From contig CANUEZ040000182.1 in assembly GCA_948099385.1 (NCBI GenBank), positions 21,887,501 through 21,951,500 of the forward strand: a DNA stretch of 64,000 nt, given 5' to 3'. The notes under the pieces were generated by a model that was given only the letters and a program-made list of their open reading frames with translations, was not told the origin of the DNA and did not search any database. The stretch comes from Fasciola hepatica (taxonomy: Eukaryota; Platyhelminthes; Trematoda; Plagiorchiida; Fasciolidae). Positions 23,970-33,921 of the stretch are shown here, one piece after another; position 1 is the stretch's first letter, and every line of letters begins with the position of its first letter. The translations under genes were made by a program, and so were the position numbers.

Positions 23970-25240
23970 GTGTTTCCATAATGAGATCGAATCGAAAGCG
24001 GCAGACATAGTTTCTCAAGTTTCACTTGTGCGCCGCTCTATTCGGAAACTGAGCCTAATCCTGATTGATGGGTTACTGTGTGCTAGAGGCAGGCTAGAGT
24101 GGTCCATTTTATCACACGAGGGAAAATAGCCTATCAGTTAACCAAATGAGCACCAGGTGACCGAACCGATTGCGAACTGCAACCATGAAATGGAGGGCCT
24201 TGTTCACTGTTCACAAAATTTGACGACTATTCGAATGATTTTCCGGATTTCACAGGAATTGGTAGCAGTGCGACTCGTAATTTGAAGGTGTTTTCACTGA
24301 TGTAGGATAACGGTACACTCGTGTTCTTATAAAATGGCGCCGTTACCTTTGGAAAGCACAAGATATGAAGGTTAGGTCTCTACATATGTAGGCTTTGATT
24401 ATTTAGTACCGTTCTGTGAAGCGTGACAGACCTGAGGGATAATGTCACGAGTGCTTGTTCAGCTGTTTAAATGTGTGAGCCGTATACATCGAGGTTGCGC
24501 ATTTACTTTTCACCTACTCATTTCTGCAAGAGTTAATACGATTCATCGCAAGGGGTGGGGCCTTAGTAATTTTCCGTGATAACAGAAGTAATTTCGAAAG
24601 GGCGCGTGTACAGCTTCGAGATGGAATCAGTCGTTTCTTGTCAAAACGTAAAATCAAATGGCGTTTCGGACTAACCGAAGCTAATCAATATGATGGAGTG
24701 TGGGAGGGTATGATACTTTCCGTACGACGATTTTTATCCAGCTGTTCACTGTCAACGAATATCAAACAAAGGTTCATTGAAGTTTAAAGCAGAAACAGAA
24801 AGAGTACTTAACTATAACTTTCTAGTGCCTGTGAAGGAGGATTCGAGAGATCACGAAGCGTTGGTACCTAGCCAATTTCTCCTGCTTCGTAGTTATAAGA
24901 CCATACTTGTCAAACAGGATTTCCAGCGTACCCGTGTTGGGAGATGGTGATGAGTGCAATTTTTAGCAGATACATTATAGAAGCTTTGAAACCCTGAGTG
25001 TATACCCTTGGTAGAAAGAAGATAGAAATGGTTTAAAATGAATGATCTCAAATCAGGCGACTTAGTCCTTGTAGTTACTGAGACCTGGCATAGAGATCAG
25101 TGGCTTCTAGGGATAAAAATGAAATGCTTCCTGGAAAGGACGAGCAGACAAGGGAGGTAATAATTCGTACGTACCATGGGGTTTTAAAACTGGACGTGTG
25201 TAGGCTGTGCCTGCGTGAAGGAAGGTTCATTTATGGTCCG
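23970..25240 (+). pseudogene. BEL-2: BEL/Pao integrase relic
   Basis: Recognisable pieces in order are LVRRSIRKLSLILIDGLLCA and GRLEWSILSHEGK (24.03-24.13 kb, upstream domain), a YIEVAHLLFTYSFL-like first-core flank, IARGGALVIFRDN and FERARVQLRDGI at about 24.54-24.63 kb (second catalytic block), and KIKWRFGLTEANQYDGVW with MILSVRRFL at 24.65-24.74 kb. The C-terminal tail is VPSQFLLLRSYKTI (24.86-24.91 kb) and SGDLVLVVTETWHRDQW near 25.06-25.10 kb. Integrase inserts the cDNA. The order and spacing are those of a complete BEL/Pao integrase, but stops and frame changes disable it. The 3' LTR should follow but was not identified. Confidence 0.8.
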
Positions 25241-25651
25241 CGACTTTGAATCTACGCATATAATGCTTTATTACACTGAAGTGTTGTACGCTCCATTCCC
25301 AAGCAGCACAATACTCAACGCAGTTGGGTTAACGTTGAGCTAACTTTGGGCTAAAGTGAATCCTGACGTGTGCTTTGAAGGCTTGTACAGAAGTTAGTGA
25401 AATTCTGTAAGGAATATAATATTAAGAGCGGCATAGTATTCATTAATAGATATCTGTTTTCCAAAAGCAGCACATTTTGTTTTACTGTGGTCTGGCGGTG
25501 CCATACTTGTTTTCCTCATTTTCTGCTGTTAGTATGTGCTTTTCGGTTTTTGTACTTAGAAAAGTGATTCGCCGCTCATGCAGATAAGTAATGTGCATTT
25601 TAAAAGTTTATTTTAACTCTGGCGTATTGTTATCTCTCCGTATGCATAACC

Positions 25652-25653
<2 letters not shown>

Positions 25654-25699
<46 letters not shown>
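25654..25699. repeat. (TA)n microsatellite
   Basis: About 23 perfect TA units between CATAACCCC and GCGTATAGATG. No element end could be recognised beside it. Confidence 0.95.
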
Positions 25700-25702
<3 letters not shown>

Positions 25703-28440
25703 TATAGATGCAAATATATCCTTCGTCACTGAAGTAGTAGTTTCGTAGGGTTGTTTTTTTGTGAAATTCATGTAGTGTTGAGTACTAATCTCTGTTTTGT
25801 TGGTCATTTATATCCAGATTCTGGGAATCGCCATACATTTCTATACTTAGAAAGACGAGGTGGGAAAGCTTTTTGAGGCACAAGAAGGTCCTCAGTGCAA
25901 AATGTCTCATTTGTGGCAAGGCCACATTGTGAGAGAGCCGGCTTTCGTAGCTCGAATCACCGACAATAGGTATGCCAAGAAAAACCGAATGTTATCATTT
26001 ATTTCTTCAGTCTTAATTCATAACAGATACGGTTTCTCCTGGTGTCCACTCTGTTGAAGTAGAGCCACATGAGTTTAGCCAACAGCAGATTTGAGCTCTG
26101 TGGATCCTTCAAGCAGCGGTCTACTCACTACCAGAGCATTGAAGTCGATCATTCATGTAGGTTAGTAAATTCGTAATATTTTGATTTTTTTCAGTTGGTC
26201 GAGAAACACAGCCTGAAAGAACATTTTGATGTTTCAGATCCGGCGACCACGTTACACAGGAAAGATGAACATCTTTCAGACATGCCGGATGAAACTTTTC
26301 TCGAATTGCAAGTTGGTGCAAGCTTTAAGTATGCCAATTTTAAAATAAACTTGGTGATTTTCCCAAACTGTTTTTCTGATCAGTGATAAATTGGTGGTTT
26401 CCGTCAAAAGGATGGATAATGGGAAAATTAACTAAGAAAGGGACCGTTAGGATGTAATAGGAAAAGAAAAGGTACTCCTTTCCAGCAACTTTTTAGAACG
26501 TTCGGCCTAGCCCAACGCGCTCCCAATTCGGCGTAGGTAGAATAGATCAACGTCAGCCCAAAGCGCGCCTGAGAAGGAGCTCGTTGGGCATGTTGCTTGG
26601 GTCTGCAACCTGTTGTATTTGAACTTGGTGGCAATTTTTATTAGTTTAAATTTGTTCTGTGAAATTACTTCCATGCTTGTGTCATTCTTGTCCTTGGAGG
26701 TCAGATATGTATCATGTTATTCGCATTAGTAGCGGCTCTCCTAGTGAAGATTTTGATTTATAACTTTTATAATCGATGGAGCTTTAACGGTCAGTTCTGT
26801 TATCGACCTTGCCTGTCCTCAAACCAGTGGATGTTTTCTGCTTGTTGGTTGTGGATTAGATTGACGAATAGTCTTTTGCTCAACATTGATAGCTCCTAAT
26901 GCCATGGTACATTCGCTAATAGGTTTGACCATGGGCACATCTTCCTTTGTTGGGTATTTCTCAAGATTGGTCCTTATTAACCTATAACCTGGTATCATTT
27001 AATGTAACTGAAACACTGTCCAGTGAATGAGTGACTCGTAGAACACGAACCCGAAACCTAAATCGAAAAAGACGAGTGGGTGAACTACGTGTACTTCAGA
27101 GAACAATCATTGGAACTACAAGCAACATACCTCAATTTGTGGGGCATTCCAGTCACAAGGATCCGGGAATATACTTCAAATCTTCGGAAGGGTCTGTCGG
27201 GGAAAGTATGCCGAGCAATACGGGACCGAGTCATTGGAATAGGGTGAAATCCATCTTTTATAAGAAGAACAATTGACCAATCAGGGAAAGAGTGGTAAGC
27301 GTACTTGAAACGGAGGGACAGGTACGACCATGAAATTGGATCCGACAAGGACTAAGAGATTCGCACTCACGTTTGATCTAGACTCTCACCCAGGCGTGGC
27401 GTGATCTCTAACATGGAAGAAAAATACGAATGTCATTTATGCGGTGAGAGTGAGAAAGCGAACAAAGAACGGATGTAAGCACGGTACTCAAGGTGGGGCA
27501 CACATGACGCGCAAAACTTAAAGGTAGTAGGCCCCTGGATTGACCGAAATGGAAAATTGATCTACTGTAAAAGTCCACTCATAGGAAGATGGTACGTGAA
27601 CCGAGGCAAGGTAACCGGGTTCAGTATGTGAAACAAAGGGAATAAGTATGGGGTCAATCAATTGGGAAGGGCCGGGTAACAAGCTGATTAAAGTCACGTG
27701 AGTGAGAAAAGGAAACTCGTCGGAATTTCACAGTGTACTAAATTACCGTTACATTTAATTTGCCACGAATTTATCTTTTGGGAGCTTTAGAAGAGTGAGT
27801 CTGAGCTGAGTGCACAATAATGTTGTTGGCTCAGTCCCCGTAGCTGCCAGTGCGACTACCCTGCACTGTGATACCAAGGTGGGTGAAAAAGAATCCATTG
27901 CACATTGAGAAACAGGTATCACCCCGGCGATGTACTTTGGGATAGCAGGCAAATATTAAAATGTCACTCTTAGTGCACTGGCCCATAAGTGGACAACTCG
28001 AATCATAGACTTGATTTGTATCCCTGTTGTCAGCGATTTGCGCGCCTTTTGACGGTGCGCAAAGCTGATTAGTGGACTGCATCTATGTTCAATTGCATAA
28101 CAATAGACAAAGCGCAAGAGAGCACACTAACATCCTTGGTGCATTGTTTGATTATTCCTTGGCATTACCCTTGGTGTTAAGTTTCATCTAATCAATAAAG
28201 AGTGAAAAATAAATTCGTTCATATTTAATTCTGTGGCTCAAATTTTCTGAGGAAATTTACTTAATTTTGCACAAGAGTGAAGCTATTGATCGAACGTTTT
28301 TCCATTCGAGGGATAAGAATTCCCCAAAATTTTCGTGTTATTATTCAATGTTACCTTTTATAACCAACGGTTATTTATCTTCATTGGATGTTGGATGAAA
28401 TCCAGTGGGATTTTCTGGTACGGCCACTGACTCGTGGTAG

Positions 28441-28443
<3 letters not shown>

Positions 28444-28514
<71 letters not shown>
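28444..28514. repeat. (TA)n microsatellite
   Basis: About 35 perfect TA units, the longest in the window, between GGTAGCTGA and AAAATCTCAC. It creates a spurious Tyr-Ile frame on the minus strand. Confidence 0.95.
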
Positions 28515-28518
<4 letters not shown>

Positions 28519-28923
28519 CTCACTGACTTCAGTTATTTCCATCGGAAGTGGCTTTTTCTTCTTAATCTTCACTCTTGTTTAACTCCCTCATGTTTGCCCA
28601 GTCTTTACGAACTGTTCGCACATTTTGGTTTCTGGTCGTTAATTACCATGGATTTCGTTTCATGTATAAGGTCAACCTGGGAACGAGAAAAGCCGAGTAC
28701 AATTTTTTAAAGCCTTGATTTATTATTGTTCTCTGTTCAGATACCGCATCAGAAGTCACAAAAGTTCCATTACTCAGGGGATTTGACTTGTTGAGTTTCG
28801 TTATTTCAGGGTTTTGAGGTTGTAAAATCCCTTTTTCCAGTGCGTGTACCGACTATTATTCCGGTCTCTGCTATGCCCCCCACTCCCTTCATTTCGGTTA
28901 TCCTATGCTCCTCACTCTTGTAG

Positions 28924-29467
28924 GTACTCGTACGTTTCCGACATTTTCCATGATCCTCATCGTCCCTTGGTGCAACACTGCTTTGTTGTACCGACGTTTT
29001 AATGTGAAACAAACAAACACACAAACACACCTTTTTGAACACCACTACCGCGCCATGCGAAAAGGCTGTCAATAGATATTTCATTCCAGCATGGTCTCAC
29101 ATTCTGATTTGGAGTGTCTTAGAATTATATCTACCGGAACTAACTGTGAGAAGCAAAATATATTGGAAGCCTTCTCGGCATCAGATGGCAATCATCTCAA
29201 CACCATCCTGATCGGTTCGACGAAAAGTTGTCAGACTGAACTGAAATGAGTATATTGGCGGACATTGGCTCTTTAGCGCTCACATCCCCATAAAGAACGG
29301 CGGATAACGGTGAGTTTGTGTCATACTTTTGTTTCATTTTGGTTGCTAAGGTACATACAGTTTTGGCCTTTTATCTCAACACACTCCTCCGCCTACCTTA
29401 GTTTGCTAGTGTCTTTTTAGATAGTGTTGAAATATTAGCTTAGTGTACCATATAGATTGAGTAGTAC
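28924..29467 (-). repeat. 540-bp dispersed repeat, copy B
   Basis: This is the reverse-complement partner of 32,430-32,965. Shared landmarks (in copy-A orientation) are GTACTACT at the start, then TGGTACACTAA, ACACTAGCAAACTA, a GGCGGAGGAG block, AATGAAACAAAAG, AACTCAC, TTCTCACAGTTAGTTCCG, GTGGTGTTCAAAAAGGTG, GTACAACAAAG, and ATGGAAAA with CGGAAA near the end. Length is the same within 10 bp (544 versus 536). No conserved protein or terminal repeat is obvious. Family unknown: SINE, LINE 3' end or non-autonomous DNA element are all possible. Confidence 0.75.
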
Positions 29468-31999
29468 ACCACACTCCTTTCCAGAAACGGCTACACGCAG
29501 CTGATTCTTTCTCCCCGAGTATGGTAGGCTTTGGAATAGGCTACCTCTGTTTTCTCGTGTCTCACGTCTTCTAGGCGTTTAATAAATATCTTTCAGGATC
29601 TTACATAACCGTCTTACATCTGCTTGTTTGAGGATGTGACACATAAAAGTGGCACTGATTTTAGAAACATCCTTTCTTTTTTCTGGATGTTCTTAGCTCC
29701 GTGATTGCATAAACCATGGTTTATGCAATCACGGAATATGACGAGACTGCAGTCTCGTCATATTCCATGCTCCTCTTTACTGCTGTTTCTTCACATCCCT
29801 AATTTTATAGAATGGATCTTATTATTCGTATGTTCACACATCAGTTTACGTGTGATACCTCTGACAGATTGCAAATTCCTTCCAACTTTTCTTCCAAATC
29901 CGGCAGCTCTAATGCTGTTTCTCATTTCATCCCATCCCACGGACATCCTCGCAATTTTACCAAGTCCGCCACTCGATACTTGGATCTATCCTAATAGGCA
30001 CGAACTTGGTTGGAAAAATGAAACCCCTGTCATCTCTATCAGAGATATGGTCACTTTACCTCAGCTTACGCCCCACATGGAGATCTGTAGTGATCTGAAA
30101 ACGACTAAGTTAGAATGTATGAGTTCATGACCAACAATTACTCTAGACAAACATAACCAGTTAACAGTTGGCTTCAAGCAGTTTGTATGTTGTTCGATGT
30201 CTCAGGGCTGCGCATTATTTATCTGCTTGCAAGAAGGACAACTGGCTTCCGCCAATTGAAAAACACATTTCTGACTGCTCTGCTTACGGACTGTTGAAAG
30301 TTTAGCTCCCTTAGCTAGTATCGCGTCCGGTGTCGCTCCCAATCGTAAACGTGAAAGACACTGTTTCAATACACAACATCCTTCACCTAATCCATCAACT
30401 TTTACCATCTTTTGGCACGCGTCGGAACTTTTGGCTTGTTGCCCCTTCCATAGGCCATTCTCGGGATCTAGTTAGTATCTGGTATCTAGATTACTTAATA
30501 TCCATTTGAAACACTCATAACGCATTTGCACATCTGAAAGTGGCGTGGCTGTATCAGCCTTTTCGGCCGACCTACAACTTTGGTGTGCAAGCGGAATTTT
30601 TTTGGTCCCATCTCGTGTTTCGCGTTCGTCTATACCTTTCCTGAAGTTTCACTTCCGTTATGTAAATGATCAATTTTACCTAATTATCTTGCACACCTCA
30701 TTATTTTGTGTAACAAAATCTACTCCACACTTTCATCACTTCACTAATATTCAGTTCTGAGCGAGCGCGCCTTTTGGTTCACGGTTCAGTTCGCGATGGC
30801 ATGTCGACCCAGGCAAGCTGAAATCGGCTGCACACGAAAAATGTTAACAGTTCAACACACAACGATATCTGGCTCGCGAACGTAAGTAACAAGCACGCAC
30901 TCTAATGAATGAATGTTTATTTTGTATTCTCAGAGGGCGGCGTCCCAACCGAGCGGCACGGATAAAAGCCACGTTCATGAACATACTTGGTACAGTCATG
31001 ACAAAACGACTTTCGGTCCAGTTCGATAAAACATTCATACGTAAAGAAAAAGAGTTCAACACTTCAAAGGTGTTTTGGCAACCATTCGGCTGGCCCCTTC
31101 CAGTGGTTATGTGTGGGACCTGGAAGATGACAGAAAAAGGTATACAGTGGTGAGCGCCAATTCAAACACTGCCTGCTTGTTTTGGTTCTATCACACTTCC
31201 CTGATTTGGACAGACCCCGTAAGGTGGCCTTGAAGTCTTGGAGTAGTAGACGAGTGAGAGGCTGAAGACCTAATGTTCCGGGATCTTGTGATTATCTTGC
31301 TATCTGAGAGTTGTCAGTGAGCTGTAAGATAGGTCGCCGAATAATGGGGCAACGGGAACAAAGGAAAGGGTCGAAAATACAAATCATAAAGTGTCTTGCA
31401 TCTGATATTGTCGGCGCGCTGCAAGATAGACCACTGAAAAATCCGAAAGGTTTCGGGACACTAGCTTTGTATTGCCGACGATCTGGAGGATATATCACTG
31501 GACAGCTGAAGATGGGTTCAGCATTGCTGCTATTCGTTCAGCTCAAATAACACAAGTGATTCCGCCACGTAAAATGTGTAGGCCTTCAAAGAGCGGGATT
31601 TTTGAGCGGCGCGCGCCACGAGCAGCTTAACCTTGTCCAAACTTAACCTTTGATAAATGCATAACGCACATTATCAAACAATTCGGTTTCAATCGGGTCC
31701 CAGGACTTGACGGTGGGATGCAGTAATTTCCAGATTCAGGAGCTGATGAGCTCCGTGTTTTCCCCGGCGCTCAACAACTGGAAGAGACAAGTCATTTTCA
31801 GTACTTGGCTATAATCAGGGAACGTTCAATTTGGACCTCCACCCCGCTTTTTCTTCAACAAGTTTCTGGATCCCAGCGTTTAGATACTCCCAGTGGTCCT
31901 TCTCCTAGGTAACAAGGATAACATAGTGGTGGGTAGTTAGTACTGGATGACGGGGCCACAAAGAACTGAGGAGAAGGCAGCCAGTCAGTTTTCTAAAAA
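29468..31999. other. Unassigned DNA around the palindrome pair
   Basis: Apart from the palindromes at 29.70-29.77 kb nothing is recognised. The 141-codon frame at 29,705-30,130 begins inside the palindromes and has no motif. From about 31.7 kb the sequence may be the 3' UTR of CR1-A, whose coding end lies just to the right on the minus strand. Confidence 0.4.
29698..29766. repeat. Two abutting perfect palindromes (38 bp and 34 bp)
   Basis: The first palindrome is 29,698-29,735, centred on CCATGG, with arms TCCGTGATTGCATAAACC. The second is 29,733-29,766, centred on CTGCAG, with arms GGAATATGACGAGACTG. I paired every base outward from both centres: all match, with no unpaired loop, and they share the three bases GGA/TCC at the joint. 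Either strand could extrude as two neighbouring hairpins. The two have unrelated sequences, so this is not one duplicated unit. Confidence 0.97.
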
Positions 32000-32429
32000 A
32001 TGATTATATAGGCTCTTGGACATTTTCTTCCAAATGCGGTCATCCCTGCTTTATCTACTCTCCTTTCAAACTCACTCATCGTGTTCACCGTTACCACATC
32101 CCTTGAGAGTTTATTTCAGTCACTAGTCACTCCAACGACAAAAGACTGATTTCTTATTCAAGTGAAATTTTGCTTTCTACAGAGTGCAAGTGCAAGTCCT
32201 CTTAGCGGTCATTCCTCTGCAGCTCAACTAAGGTCCCCATGTGACCTTCGGATTCTGAACCATTTTAGTAACTTGAAAGCCACCGCGAAGTTGCCCTTAC
32301 TTCGCATTATTTCTAGAGAATACAAGCCCAGCTGATCCAAACTCTGTTTGTGGCACTAATGTTTCTGTTCTGCGGACCATCGCGTGAATCCCTGTTTTGG
32401 CTGCTCGCGAGCCTTGATGTACCTGTAGC
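32000..32429 (-). pseudogene. CR1-A: C-terminal end of the LINE polymerase
   Basis: On the minus strand, starting right after the inserted repeat, the sequence reads GFTRWSAEQKH, SLDQLGLYSLEIMRSKGNF, AVAFKLLKWF, then QSFVVGVTSDWNKL-like text, RDVVTVNTMSEFERRVDKAG and a GRKCPRAY end. This is the conserved C-terminal region of CR1-type ORF2 (the LGLFSLE..R..GDL and F..R....WN.LP blocks). It continues exactly what is interrupted at about 32,966, so both parts belong to one copy. Several frame changes and stops are present. Probable 3' UTR follows towards 31.7 kb. Confidence 0.8.
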
Positions 32430-32965
32430 GTACTACTTTGTCTATGTGGTACACTAAATTATTGTCAACAATATCTAAGACAACACTAGCAAACTAGGAT
32501 GGGCGGAGGAGCGTGCTGTGATAAAAAGGCCAAAAAGGTATGTACATTAGGAATTAAAATGAAACAAAAGGTGTGACACAAACTCACAGTTGTTCGCTGT
32601 TCTTGTGATCAGGAAATGAGCGCCGAAGAGCCAATATCCACCAATATCTTCAGTTCAGTTCGGTCTAACAGCCATTCGTTGAACAGTACAGGATGGTATT
32701 GAGTGAAGTGCCAAGTAACGCCGTGGAAGCTTCGAAAATGTTTTGTTTCTCACAGTTAGTTCCGACCGATATAATTCCAAAACACTACAAATCAGAAAAT
32801 GAGGCCATGCCAGAAAGGAAGATTTATTGCCGGCCTTTTTGTATTGCGCCGTGATGGTGTTCAAAAAGGTGCATGTGTGTTTTGCATTAAAACTTCGGTA
32901 CAACAAAGGAGCATTGCACCAATGGATGTTGAGAATCATGGAAAAGTCGGAAATGCACAGGTAAC
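32430..32965 (+). mobile_element. 540-bp dispersed repeat, copy A, inserted in CR1-A
   Basis: It splits the CR1-A coding region between the RRYLVRYE part on its right and the RWSAEQKH part on its left (minus-strand reading), which marks it as a real insertion. The partner copy is 28,924-29,467 in the opposite orientation. A frame resembling CIKTSVQQRSIAPMDVENHG is shared with copy B, but it is too short and broken to call a gene. Mechanism unknown: no clear terminal inverted repeat, poly(A) or target duplication could be fixed by eye. Confidence 0.7.
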
Positions 32966-33835
32966 TTCATACCTCACCAAATAACGCCTCCATATTCGGG
33001 TGCGGTATTCTAGGAGGGACCTCGCAAACGGCCTGCACAGGGAGACCTGCAATTTCTTGTAGCTAACCACCACCTCCAGCTGGTGCAAGGCTCTACGTGA
33101 TTCCTGCATTACTTTCTGACACCGGAGACTTGGCTTAAAGTCGGTGTTGCCTTCACCCCCTGATCCTGAGCCTCTAAGTTCTGAGCTGTTGCCCCTCGAT
33201 TGTCTGGCGGACCCATGTATCAGACGGACCGTGGTTCTCCCTGTTCCATAAAATGCTGACACTTGCTCAGGCTGGGGGAAAGATTCCACACATCTGACCT
33301 CGGGTATGCCTAGTCTGAACCGCGCTAAACAATCGAGTCACCTGGAGCTCCTAACACTTTCAGATCATTCTCAAACGAGAAGCACAAGCTTCCCAACCCG
33401 TCTGAAAGGTCCTCGATGGACTTCAAGAACAGTAAAGGTAACAGGACTGACCCCAGCGGAACACCACCATGCAGCCTCCCATTATCCGGAAAGCAGCCTT
33501 CTACTCTCTCTCTCTCTCAGAAATCCCTTCCTCCAGGCCCTGTTCAACCCACTTGTGCCTTTTCACAGTGAGTGTGAACAACTTCACCCATGCTTCGAGC
33601 AGTTGGAGGCTTTCGGGAATTCAAGATAGTTGACTTTCGCCCGTTCTCCTTAGTCACTCGAATGGTTACCTCATCTAAGAAATCCATTAGGCTGGAGAGA
33701 CGAGAATGTCTGTGCCAGAGCCCATGCTGGTTGATAGTCACAAGTTTGTCTTTCCCAAAAAGGCTCACTATACTATATCGCGGTATTCGCCCCAGCATTT
33801 TAGTCAGGTTGTTGCACACCTTTCTACAATAAATA
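32966..33835 (-). pseudogene. CR1-A: central reverse transcriptase part
   Basis: Read on the minus strand from 33,835: VCNNLTKMLGR, KDKLVTINQHGLWHRHSRL, SSLMDFLDEVTIRV (the QHGF..G.S....L..F.DEVT block of CR1-like RTs), then degraded palm sequence, FKPSLRCQKVMQESRRALHQ, and SLCRPFARSLLEYRTRIWRR with YLVR near 33.0 kb (the PHLEY..Q.W.P block). The function would be reverse transcription at the nicked target. The catalytic ADD box is not cleanly readable. Open pieces are 33,544-33,819 and 32,936-33,289. It joins the part at 36.27 kb after removal of the insertion between. Confidence 0.8.
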
Positions 33836-33858
33836 AAAAGGGAAAGTCAAAAGAGTTC

Positions 33859-33921
<63 letters not shown>

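Larger units (their letters stand above)
25241..28923. other. Unassigned DNA with two (TA)n tracts
   Basis: No transposon protein or gene is recognised. Plus frames near 26,195-26,386 and 27,031-27,276 and minus frames near 27,755-28,082 lack motifs. The first part should contain the 3' LTR of BEL-2. I see no tRNA, and no similarity to the other repeats in the window. Confidence 0.4.

Noticed and set aside
29705..30130. 141-codon plus frame as a membrane protein gene
   Set aside because: Its start lies inside the palindromes and it shows no conserved motif. The Leu/Pro/Ser-rich text looks like chance.
30202..30408. Small Cys-containing minus frame as a zinc-finger or secreted peptide
   Set aside because: Cys spacing fits no family I know, and there is no signal peptide.
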